From an uncultured Eubacteriales bacterium (lineage in GTDB: Bacteria; Bacillota_A; Clostridia; Saccharofermentanales; Saccharofermentanaceae), in the NCBI GenBank assembly GCA_900313405.1, contig OMQY01000281.1:1-5396 (forward strand): a stretch of 5,396 nucleotides of DNA. The letters run 5' to 3'. Both the position numbers and the translations under genes were made by a program. How positions within the stretch are numbered: position 1 is the first letter of the stretch; each line of letters opens with the position of its first letter. Positions 1 through 5,325 of this stretch are shown here, piece after piece. Under the pieces are notes generated by a model. The model did no database searches. It was not told the DNA's origin and was given only the letters and a program-made list of their open reading frames with translations.

Positions 1-194
1 CTAAAGGTATCATTACTTCGGATCTTCTCGGTGAGGTGCTGGATAAACTAAGCGGCACGCCGATGGCGATAAAGAGCCAGTTCACCGGGGAGTTCACGTT
101 TGCTTTCTACGGATATATGATCTTTGCCATTGGAGCTCTGGCATTCGCAGTAATGTCGGCGATGTTCATCAACAAGGACAGTTACAGCTACTGA
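1..194 (+). CDS. C-terminal end of an unidentified membrane protein (5' partial)
   Basis: An open frame runs in from the left edge and ends at TGA 192-194, giving the last 63 complete residues of a protein that starts outside the window. The fragment has a polar stretch (about residues 1-30, with SDLLGEVLDKLSG) followed by one strongly hydrophobic helix of about 22-24 residues (residues 33-56, rich in F, A, M, I and G). It ends in a short polar tail, NKDSYSY. This is how a polytopic transporter or other integral membrane protein typically ends, with a final transmembrane helix and a short tail. I do not recognise the family from this piece. Codon use resembles the downstream genes and the frame is open throughout, so it is very likely coding. 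It is separated from the ecf unit by 66 bases holding a strong promoter, so it probably belongs to a different transcription unit. Confidence 0.72.
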   Translation, partial: KGIITSDLLGEVLDKLSGTPMAIKSQFTGEFTFAFYGYMIFAIGALAFAVMSAMFINKDSYSY

Positions 195-228
195 TACGAT
201 CGTAAAGCGTAGGACCTCACTCCTTTAC
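195..228. other. palindrome and interrupted dyad in front of ecfA
   Basis: Directly after the stop codon lies a perfect 10-bp palindrome, TACGATCGTA (195-204). Overlapping it, GTAAAG (202-207) is the exact inverted complement of CTTTAC (223-228), and AGGA (211-214) can alternatively pair with TCCT (221-224). The right arm covers most of the -35 box of the ecfA promoter. The elements could be a weak transcription stop for the upstream gene, because a run of T follows at 243-247, or an operator. The stems are short and the T run is about 15 bases away, so neither role is well supported. Confidence 0.3.
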
Positions 229-252
229 ATTGCGCGATATTCTTTTTATAAT
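224..252 (+). promoter_or_regulatory. sigma-A-type promoter of the ecf unit, abutting the start codon
   Basis: The -35 box TTTACA (224-229) and a perfect -10 box TATAAT (247-252) are separated by the ideal 17-bp spacer. With normal geometry transcription would begin near 259, that is 0-3 bases before the ATG at 261. The transcript would then have essentially no 5' untranslated region. The T-rich stretch 243-247 lies just upstream of the -10 box. The match to consensus is the best in the window. Confidence 0.72.
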
Positions 253-260
253 CGTTGAAT

Positions 261-2081
261 ATGGAAAACGTAGTTATTGCGCAACAGGTCGAATTCTCGT
301 ATAAGACAGTCCTTCCGGACGGTCAGAAGGTTGACAAGAAGGCCGTTAACGGTCTGTCACTGGAGATCGCCAAGGGCTCCTATACGGCTATTCTCGGACC
401 GAACGGTTCGGGCAAATCGACGCTCGCCAAGCTGATTGACGTCCTTGAGGTCCCGGATGCAGGCAGTATGCTCGTATTCGGCGTTAATACGAGGGATGAA
501 GATGAGTTCTGGGGGATAAGGGAGAACTGTGCCTGTGTTTTCCAGAATCCGGACAATCAGATAGTCGGAACGATAGTTGAGGAAGATGTTGCTTTCGGGC
601 CGGAGAATCTCGGCGTGCCGAACCCGGAACTGAGGCAGCGCGTCGATAATGCCCTCAAGGATGTCGGAATATACGACCTGGCTCAGCGTCAGGCAGCGTC
701 ACTCTCGGGCGGACAGAAGCAGAAGCTCGCGATAGCCGGAGCCCTGGCAATGGATCCGGACATACTGATACTCGATGAGTCGACTTCAATGCTCGATCCG
801 AACAGCCGTGATGAATTCCTGTCAGTCGTTGAACGACTCCGCCTCGAAAAGGGTCTTACAGTCATAACCATCACCCACGATATGGGTGAGGCGGCAAGAT
901 GCGACGAGATCTTTGTAGTGGAAGGCGGACGGATATCCATGCACGGAACGCCCTCGGAGATCTTTGCAGACGATTATAAGGTAACAGCGGCAGGCCTTGA
1001 TCTTCCTGTTCATATCAAATTGACATCGGAGATCGCCAAGAGCATAGGAGCAAGGCTAACGTCAGATCAGCTCGTATCTGAAGAGAGCTGTATCGAGACG
1101 ATCCGGGATATGATAACAGCGGCACGCGTTACGGCAGCCGCTCCGGATAAAGCCCCGGAGGCCATGCCTGACAGGCGCAAGATCCTCTCTGTCGAAGGAT
1201 TATCTTATTCATACGATGACGGTAAGACAAAGGCCATTGAAGATATCAACCTCGATGTATACGAAGGTGAAGTCCTGGCGATAGTCGGCAAGAGCGGTTG
1301 CGGTAAAACGACGCTGATATCGCATCTTAATGCGATCTTAAGACCTCAATCCGGCGATGTTAAGCTCTATATCGACGACAGGACACTCTCTGCCTCGCAT
1401 AAGAAAGACATACTCGAACTGCGACAGAATGTCGGCCTTGTTTTCCAGTATCCGGAGAGCCAGTTGTTCGAAGAGACGGTCTTCAAGGATATAGCGTATG
1501 GTCTTCGTAAGATGGGCCTGTCGGAGAGCGAGCAGCGTCTCCGTGTTCATGAGGCGGCTAAGGCTGTAGGCCTTAGCGAATCACAGCTCGTTAAAAGTCC
1601 GTTTGATCTCTCGGGCGGGCGTAAGCGTCGTGCCGCCATGGCCGGTGTCCTCGCAATGAAGCCCAAGGTGCTTGTACTTGACGAGCCGGCCGCAGGGCTT
1701 GATCCGAGAGGCCGCCGTGACATGTTCGCCATTATAGACGAACTGAGGAAAAACGGAACGACGATAATACTCGTATCACACAATATGGATGAGGCAGCAG
1801 CTCATGCCGATCGCGTATGCTGTATCGGTCACGGCAAGGTGCTCGCGGTGGATACTCCGGATAAGCTTTTCGCTGATGAAGAACGCCTGAAGCAGATGGA
1901 TATAGCGCAGCCCGCACTGTTCGCATTCGCGGGCAAGGTAAAGGCTGAACTTAAGCGTGTCATACCGGGTGCTGTTTTTGATCTTCCCAAGAAGACTGCC
2001 GAAGAGGAGGCGGAGGCGATCCTGAGAGGATGCGCTTCGGCATCGCGTACCAAGGCGTCAGAGGGAGGCGAACATGCTTAA
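261..2081 (+). CDS. ecfA: fused energy-coupling factor ATPase (EcfA1-EcfA2 in one chain)
   Basis: This cytoplasmic ATP-hydrolysing subunit of an ECF importer carries both ATPase domains in one 606-residue chain; separate EcfA proteins are about 280 residues. Residue numbers count from ATG 261. Domain 1 (about 4-240) is EcfA1-like: Walker A GPNGSGKST 46-54, Q-loop VFQNPDNQ near 93-100, signature LSGGQ 148-152, Walker B/catalytic Glu LILDES 169-174 followed by TSMLDP, and switch His 206. Domain 2 (about 308-545) is EcfA2-like: Walker A GKSGCGKTT 343-351, VFQYPESQLFEETV from 394, Walker B LVLDEP 471-476 followed by AAGLDP, and switch His 507. Its signature reads LSGGR rather than LSGGQ. Residues 241-307 are the EcfA1 C-terminal region plus an Ala/Pro-rich linker. 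No frame break lies between the halves, so this is a true fusion. The start is limited to TTG 255 or ATG 261, because TAA 249-251 is in frame upstream. No Shine-Dalgarno is present and the predicted transcript begins near 259, so ATG 261 is preferred. Confidence 0.93.
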   Translation: MENVVIAQQVEFSYKTVLPDGQKVDKKAVNGLSLEIAKGSYTAILGPNGSGKSTLAKLIDVLEVPDAGSMLVFGVNTRDEDEFWGIRENCACVFQNPDNQIVGTIVEEDVAFGPENLGVPNPELRQRVDNALKDVGIYDLAQRQAASLSGGQKQKLAIAGALAMDPDILILDESTSMLDPNSRDEFLSVVERLRLEKGLTVITITHDMGEAARCDEIFVVEGGRISMHGTPSEIFADDYKVTAAGLDLPVHIKLTSEIAKSIGARLTSDQLVSEESCIETIRDMITAARVTAAAPDKAPEAMPDRRKILSVEGLSYSYDDGKTKAIEDINLDVYEGEVLAIVGKSGCGKTTLISHLNAILRPQSGDVKLYIDDRTLSASHKKDILELRQNVGLVFQYPESQLFEETVFKDIAYGLRKMGLSESEQRLRVHEAAKAVGLSESQLVKSPFDLSGGRKRRAAMAGVLAMKPKVLVLDEPAAGLDPRGRRDMFAIIDELRKNGTTIILVSHNMDEAAAHADRVCCIGHGKVLAVDTPDKLFADEERLKQMDIAQPALFAFAGKVKAELKRVIPGAVFDLPKKTAEEEAEAILRGCASASRTKASEGGEHA

Positions 2082-2889
2082 GGATATAAGTCTGGGTAAG
2101 TTCGTCGATACAGGATCGATCCTTCACCGGATCGACCCGCGGGTTAAGGTGCTTATGTATGCGCTCTATCTCGTTGCTATCTTTATGATCACAACACCTG
2201 CCGCACTCGCGCTGATGGGACTTATTGTCCTTGCTCAGCTGCTGGTCGCGAGAATGCCCTTGAAGACGGTCAAGAACACGGTCGCACCGATCATTCCGCT
2301 TACGATATTCATTTTCTTGCTGAATATACTTACGATAAAGACCGGCGATGTAATATGGCATCGCTGGAAGATAACGATCACCGACAACGGCCTTGAGCGC
2401 GCTTCGATAATGGCCGTCAGGCTTATCTTCCTCATACTGTCTACCAGCGTCATGCTGACCCTGACGACGACACCTCTTAAGATAGCGGATGCTCTCGAGC
2501 GCATCTTCTCGCCACTCAAAGTGATCAAGGTTCCGGTTCATGAGATGGCAATGATGATGTCGATCGCGCTCCGTTTCATACCGACATTGATCGAAGAGAC
2601 GGACAAGATAATGAAGGCCCAGATATCCAGAGGCGCCGATTATGATACAGGCTCTTTCCTGAATCGCATCAAAGGATATGTGACGGTCCTCGTCCCGCTC
2701 TTTGTTGCCAGCTTCAAGAGGGCCGAGGAACTTGCCGTAGCGATGGATGCGCGCTGCTACAGGGGCGGTGAAGGCAGGACAAAGCTCAACCCCTTGAAGA
2801 TAGTTGCGATCGATGTGATCGTCGGTCTGATCCTGGCAATCGGAGCAGTCGGTCCCGTGGTGCTGGACAGAGTGATAAGAAGTCTATAA
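2074..2889 (+). CDS. ecfT: ECF transporter transmembrane subunit EcfT
   Basis: EcfT is the membrane scaffold that links the EcfA ATPases to exchangeable substrate-binding S components, which take up vitamins, cobalt/nickel or similar micronutrients. The 271-residue length fits the family. The N terminus has the typical SILHRIDPRVKV (15-26), followed by hydrophobic helices at about 27-59, 71-88, 112-132, 203-216 and 243-266. The two cytoplasmic coupling motifs that insert into the ATPases are present: KAQISRGAD (181-189, SRG in place of the commoner ARG) and AMDARCYRGG (223-232, ARC form). The ATG overlaps the end of ecfA by 8 bases (2074-2081), and GGAGG at 2064-2068 lies 5 bases upstream, which suggests translational coupling. 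No S-component gene adjoins it, which fits a shared group II module. The transported substrate cannot be read from this subunit. Confidence 0.94.
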   Translation: MLKDISLGKFVDTGSILHRIDPRVKVLMYALYLVAIFMITTPAALALMGLIVLAQLLVARMPLKTVKNTVAPIIPLTIFIFLLNILTIKTGDVIWHRWKITITDNGLERASIMAVRLIFLILSTSVMLTLTTTPLKIADALERIFSPLKVIKVPVHEMAMMMSIALRFIPTLIEETDKIMKAQISRGADYDTGSFLNRIKGYVTVLVPLFVASFKRAEELAVAMDARCYRGGEGRTKLNPLKIVAIDVIVGLILAIGAVGPVVLDRVIRSL

Positions 2890-2899
2890 AAGAGCGACT

Positions 2900-2914
2900 C
2901 ATTGTGATACAATG
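2900..2914 (+). promoter_or_regulatory. probable extended -10 promoter of the kinase gene, inside a dyad
   Basis: TGATACAAT (2905-2913) matches the extended -10 pattern TGnTATAAT with one change. No good -35 box lies at the right distance (2885-2890 reads TATAAA), which is common for extended -10 promoters. Transcription would start near 2920, leaving a leader of about 36 bases with GGAAGG (2938-2943) and AGG (2945-2947) before ATG 2956. The -10 box sits within a perfect inverted repeat, CATTGT-GAT-ACAATG (2900-2914), which could be an operator. No terminator is visible between ecfT and this site, so read-through from the ecf unit is also possible. Confidence 0.42.
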
Positions 2915-2955
2915 TTACACGTTCACTGACAAAAAACGGAAGGCAGGTCATTAAT

Positions 2956-3948
2956 ATGGCATATTATGTGGGAATAGATCTCGGTGGAACGAACATCAAG
3001 GCCGGAATCGTAACAGATGAGGGCACACTCCTTAATAAGGACAGTATCAAGACAGAGACAGAGTCCCGTACTACCGAAGAGATCATCCATGAGATGGGCA
3101 AGCTGGCACTTAAGGTCATCGAGGATGCTAACCTTAAGGTATCTGATATCGAGGCTATCGGTATCGGTTCTCCGGGAACACCTGACAACGAAGCAGGTAT
3201 GCTCGTCTATTCCAACAATCTTCACTTCGAGATGACGCCCATGCGTAAGCTCATAAGAGATGTCATCGACCTTCCCGTATATATAGATAATGATGCGAAC
3301 TGCGCAGCTATGGCTGAGGCGGTTGCAGGCGCAGCCAAGGGGACAAAGGATTCCGTTACGATCACGCTTGGAACGGGTGTAGGTGCCGGTGTCATCATCA
3401 GAGGCAGGATCTATTCCGGCTTCAATCAGGCCGGTTCCGAGTTCGGACATCATGTTATCGTATCGGGTGGTCAGCAGTGCTCATGCGGACGTAAGGGGTG
3501 CTTCGAAGCATACGGTTCGGCAAGCGCACTTGTCCGTATTACGAATGAAGTTGCTGAGAAGAATCCCGGCTCCAGACTTGCAGCTATTATTGCCGAGGAA
3601 GGTAAGACGAGCGGTAAGACAGCTTTCGTCGCTATGCGTGAAGGTGATGCAGCCGGTGCCGAGGTCGTTGAGACATATACAGACTATCTCGCTGACGGTC
3701 TTGCCAACGCTATCAATACTTTCATGCCTGAGGTCGTAGTTATCGGCGGCGGTGTATGTAACGAGGGTGATCCTCTCCTCATACCGCTTCGTGAGAAGAC
3801 AATGAGCAAGCCTTACTTCGGCCCCGGCGTTAAGAAGACAAGGATCGAGCTCGCTCAGATGGGTAACGATGCAGGTATCGTCGGCGCTGCCATGATGGGT
3901 AAGTCCTGCGTTGACGACAAGCTCGACGGGATCAACAGCGCAGTCTGA
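2956..3948 (+). CDS. glcK: ROK-family sugar kinase, probable glucokinase
   Basis: This is a soluble cytoplasmic kinase of the ROK family, which transfers phosphate from ATP to a hexose; for glucose the product is glucose 6-phosphate for glycolysis. The 330 residues begin at once with the phosphate-binding motif GIDLGGTNIKAG (6-17). There is no N-terminal helix-turn-helix, so it is an enzyme and not a NagC/XylR-type repressor. The catalytic Asp is D113 in DNDANCA (111-117). The second phosphate motif is TLGTGVGAGVIIRG (137-150). The sugar- and zinc-binding region has E162, GHH 164-166, the cysteine cluster CSCGRKGC (C175, C177, C182) and E184. A VVIGGGV adenosine-site motif is at 261-267. ATG 2956 is chosen because the conserved motif begins five residues in and purine-rich GGAAGG/AGG sites lie 8-12 bases upstream. 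Glucose is the likeliest substrate from the family pattern, but fructose, mannose, allose or N-acetylmannosamine cannot be excluded. Confidence 0.88.
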   Translation: MAYYVGIDLGGTNIKAGIVTDEGTLLNKDSIKTETESRTTEEIIHEMGKLALKVIEDANLKVSDIEAIGIGSPGTPDNEAGMLVYSNNLHFEMTPMRKLIRDVIDLPVYIDNDANCAAMAEAVAGAAKGTKDSVTITLGTGVGAGVIIRGRIYSGFNQAGSEFGHHVIVSGGQQCSCGRKGCFEAYGSASALVRITNEVAEKNPGSRLAAIIAEEGKTSGKTAFVAMREGDAAGAEVVETYTDYLADGLANAINTFMPEVVVIGGGVCNEGDPLLIPLREKTMSKPYFGPGVKKTRIELAQMGNDAGIVGAAMMGKSCVDDKLDGINSAV

Positions 3949-3965
3949 TCCGGAGCTGATGCTTC

Positions 3966-4712
3966 ATGCCGAGGATAGCTCTGACATGTGAATACGACGG
4001 TACGGATTTTGTCGGATATCAGATCCAGGATAACGGCAGATCGGTCCAGCAGGTCATCAACGAGGCATTAAGCAAACTCTACAAAGAAGATATAAAGGTG
4101 ACGGGATGTTCCCGAACAGACGCCGGCGTTCACGCCAGAGGTCATGTCTGTTCAGCGGATGTCCCGTTCTTTATCCCCGAAGATAAGATACCGCTTGCTG
4201 TAAATGCGCTCCTTCCCGGTGATGTGGCGGTAAAGGCTGCACGCTATGTAGCTGACAGCTTTAATGCACGATTCGATACACTCGGCAAGAGATATGTTTA
4301 TCGTATCTATTCGGCCCCGACGAGAAGTCCGATGAATTCCCGTTACGCCTATTACACTTCGTATGAGCTCGATGTGGAGAAGATGCAGAAGGCTGCGAAG
4401 CTTTTCGAGGGGGAACATGATTTTGCAGCGTTCTGTGCGGCCGGCGGGTCTCAGCATACGACAGTAAGGCGCCTGAACAGCGTTAATGTATCAACACACG
4501 GAAACATCATCAATATCGAGGTAAGGGGTGAGGCGTTCCTCTACAATATGGTGCGCATAATCGCAGGCACTCTATACTATGTCGGCATCGGGAAGATCGA
4601 GCCCGGATCCGTGACCGATATCATCGCATCAGGGGACCGTAAGAAGGCCGGTAAGACCCTGCCTCCCGAAGGCCTGACACTCGAAGAAGTGTACTATCCG
4701 GACTGGGATTGA
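3966..4712 (+). CDS. truA: tRNA pseudouridine(38-40) synthase TruA
   Basis: TruA converts uridine to pseudouridine at positions 38, 39 and 40 in the anticodon arm of many tRNAs. It acts in the cytoplasm as a dimer and needs no cofactor. The 248-residue length is normal for the family. Family landmarks appear in order: EYDGTDFVGYQIQ (9-21), the catalytic motif GCSRTDAGVHARGH (47-60) with nucleophile D52, SFNARFD (98-104), KRYVYRIY (108-115) with the conserved Tyr region, HDFAAFCAAG (151-160), and FLYNMVRIIAGTLYYVG (191-207). The C-terminal LPPEGLTLEEVYY (232-244) ends the fold. The gene starts 17 bases after the kinase stop, with GGAG at 3952-3955 ten bases upstream, so the two are probably cotranscribed. 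In many Firmicutes truA directly follows ecfT; here the kinase gene lies between them. Confidence 0.96.
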   Translation: MPRIALTCEYDGTDFVGYQIQDNGRSVQQVINEALSKLYKEDIKVTGCSRTDAGVHARGHVCSADVPFFIPEDKIPLAVNALLPGDVAVKAARYVADSFNARFDTLGKRYVYRIYSAPTRSPMNSRYAYYTSYELDVEKMQKAAKLFEGEHDFAAFCAAGGSQHTTVRRLNSVNVSTHGNIINIEVRGEAFLYNMVRIIAGTLYYVGIGKIEPGSVTDIIASGDRKKAGKTLPPEGLTLEEVYYPDWD

Positions 4713-4716
4713 TCCA

Positions 4717-4736
4717 TTTATAAAGACTTTATAAAG
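4717..4736. repeat. tandem 9-bp TTTATAAAG repeat, 11-bp period
   Basis: TTTATAAAG occurs at 4717-4725 and again at 4728-4736, separated by AC. The start-to-start distance of 11 bp is about one helical turn. Each copy contains the self-complementary TTTATAAA, and the second copy with its preceding C forms the perfect 10-bp palindrome CTTTATAAAG (4727-4736). It lies 5 bases after the truA stop and about 40 bases upstream of the -35 box of the next promoter. It could be a site for a dimeric regulator or simply AT-rich spacer. Confidence 0.4.
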
Positions 4737-4746
4737 AAAGATTAAA

Positions 4747-4770
4747 ATCGGATATAAGTTGATATCCGAT
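4747..4770. other. perfect 9-bp inverted repeat between truA and the nfeD promoter
   Basis: ATCGGATAT (4747-4755) and ATATCCGAT (4762-4770) are exact inverted complements around the 6-base loop AAGTTG. No run of T follows on the + strand (GTATTG comes next), so it is a poor intrinsic terminator for truA. On the - strand the stem would be followed by TTTTAATC, but no gene converges from the right. The right arm ends 3 bases before the -35 box of the nfeD promoter, a position that suits an activator or repressor site. The flanking AAAATCG (4744-4750) can alternatively pair with CGATTTT (4781-4787). A weak terminator and an operator are both possible. Confidence 0.5.
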
Positions 4771-4773
4771 GTA

Positions 4774-4803
4774 TTGAAAACGATTTTGTCAAAAGTCTAT
4801 AAT
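4774..4803 (+). promoter_or_regulatory. sigma-A-type promoter of the NfeD/SPFH unit
   Basis: TTGAAA (4774-4779) is separated by 18 bp from a perfect TATAAT (4798-4803). Transcription would begin near 4810, giving a leader of about 46 bases before ATG 4856. A second -35-like word, TTGTCA (4786-4791), is only 6 bases from this -10 box and cannot pair with it. The promoter separates the NfeD/SPFH genes from truA. Confidence 0.62.
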
Positions 4804-4809
4804 AATCTC

Positions 4810-4828
4810 GGAAGCGCGAAAAGCTTCC
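4810..4828 (+). other. hairpin at the predicted 5' end of the nfeD mRNA
   Basis: GGAAGC (4810-4815) and GCTTCC (4823-4828) are exact inverted complements around the 7-base loop GCGAAAA. If transcription starts near 4810, this stem would form the very 5' end of the message. Such stems often protect mRNA from 5'-end-dependent decay. It is followed by CAAAACGG, not a T run, so it is not a terminator. The Shine-Dalgarno at 4842-4848 lies outside the stem and stays free. Confidence 0.42.
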
Positions 4829-4841
4829 CAAAACGGATAGA

Positions 4842-4848
4842 AGGAGGG
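4842..4848 (+). promoter_or_regulatory. strong ribosome binding site that fixes the nfeD start
   Basis: AGGAGGG (4842-4848) is a near-perfect Shine-Dalgarno. Counting from the AGGAGG core (4842-4847), ATG 4850 is only 2 bases away, too close for use, whereas ATG 4856 is 8 bases away. The start is therefore placed at 4856, which removes two residues (Met-Val) from the longest possible reading. Confidence 0.85.
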
Positions 4849-4855
4849 AATGGTA

Positions 4856-5299
4856 ATGGATATGTGGATCATCTGGCTGATCCTGATGGTAGCGGCTATA
4901 GTTGTTGAAGCTGCGACTCTCGGATTGACCACAGTGTGGCTTGCAGTCGGATGTTTGGCAGCTGCTGTTCTTGACTTGTGCGGTGCATCCGTAGGAACGC
5001 AGATAATCGTAATGCTCGCAGTAACGGTACTTACTTTTATCGTGTGCATCATATGGATCAAGCCCAAATTCGACAATATGGCCAGACAGAAGAAAGAAGC
5101 CACTAATGCAGACAGGCTTATCGGTCAGGAAGGCATCGTGATCAAGGATATCGATCCTATAGAAGCTAAGGGTCAGGTCAAAGTAGCAGGCCAGATCTGG
5201 AGCGCTAAGGCACCCAGACCGATAGTAGAAGGCACAAAGGTCCGCGTAAAGGGCCTCGAAGGCGTAAAGCTCAAAGTGGAAGAGCTTTATAATAACTAA
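4856..5299 (+). CDS. nfeD: short NfeD-family membrane protein with C-terminal OB-fold domain
   Basis: This 147-residue protein of the short NfeD type (no N-terminal ClpP-like protease domain) probably works with an SPFH/stomatin/flotillin partner in organising membrane microdomains. Three hydrophobic segments are visible at about residues 4-19, 23-43 and 48-69. They are followed by the positively charged KPKFDNMARQKK (69-80) at the membrane edge and a soluble beta-rich domain (about 84-145). That domain carries the family pattern: LIGQEGIV (88-95), GQVKVAGQIWSAKA (106-119), EGTKVRVKGLEG (125-136) and a final LKVEEL. The start at ATG 4856 follows from Shine-Dalgarno spacing. The next gene starts 26 bases downstream with its own AGGAGG and has the N terminus expected of an SPFH protein, the usual neighbour of short NfeD genes. 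The molecular role of these pairs is known only broadly. Confidence 0.88.
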   Translation: MDMWIIWLILMVAAIVVEAATLGLTTVWLAVGCLAAAVLDLCGASVGTQIIVMLAVTVLTFIVCIIWIKPKFDNMARQKKEATNADRLIGQEGIVIKDIDPIEAKGQVKVAGQIWSAKAPRPIVEGTKVRVKGLEGVKLKVEELYNN

Positions 5300-5325
5300 G
5301 ATCCAATAATAAGGAGGATATAATT

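Noticed and set aside
255..260. TTG 255 as the start of the ecfA fusion
   Set aside because: It would lie upstream of the predicted transcript start (about 259), has no SD, and adds only two residues before a normal ATG.
1960..2541. 193-codon open frame on the - strand opposite the end of ecfA and most of ecfT
   Set aside because: It lies antisense to two well-supported genes. Its translation is rich in R, H, D, Y and Q with no recognisable motif or membrane pattern, which is typical of a shadow frame.
2915..2930. Possible catabolite-response (CcpA) site around GTTACACGTTCACT
   Set aside because: The flanking TG and CA of the consensus are missing in any alignment, so the match is no better than chance.
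2923..3453. 176-codon open frame on the - strand opposite the kinase gene
   Set aside because: It is antisense to the conserved ROK motifs, has no family features, and its codon pattern is explained by the sense gene.
4747..4770. Intrinsic terminator of truA
   Set aside because: The stem is only 3 GC pairs out of 9 and no T run follows on the + strand; kept as an unassigned dyad rather than called a terminator.
4850..4855. ATG 4850 as the start of the nfeD gene
   Set aside because: It is 2 bases from the AGGAGG core, too close for initiation; ATG 4856 has the ideal 8-base spacing.
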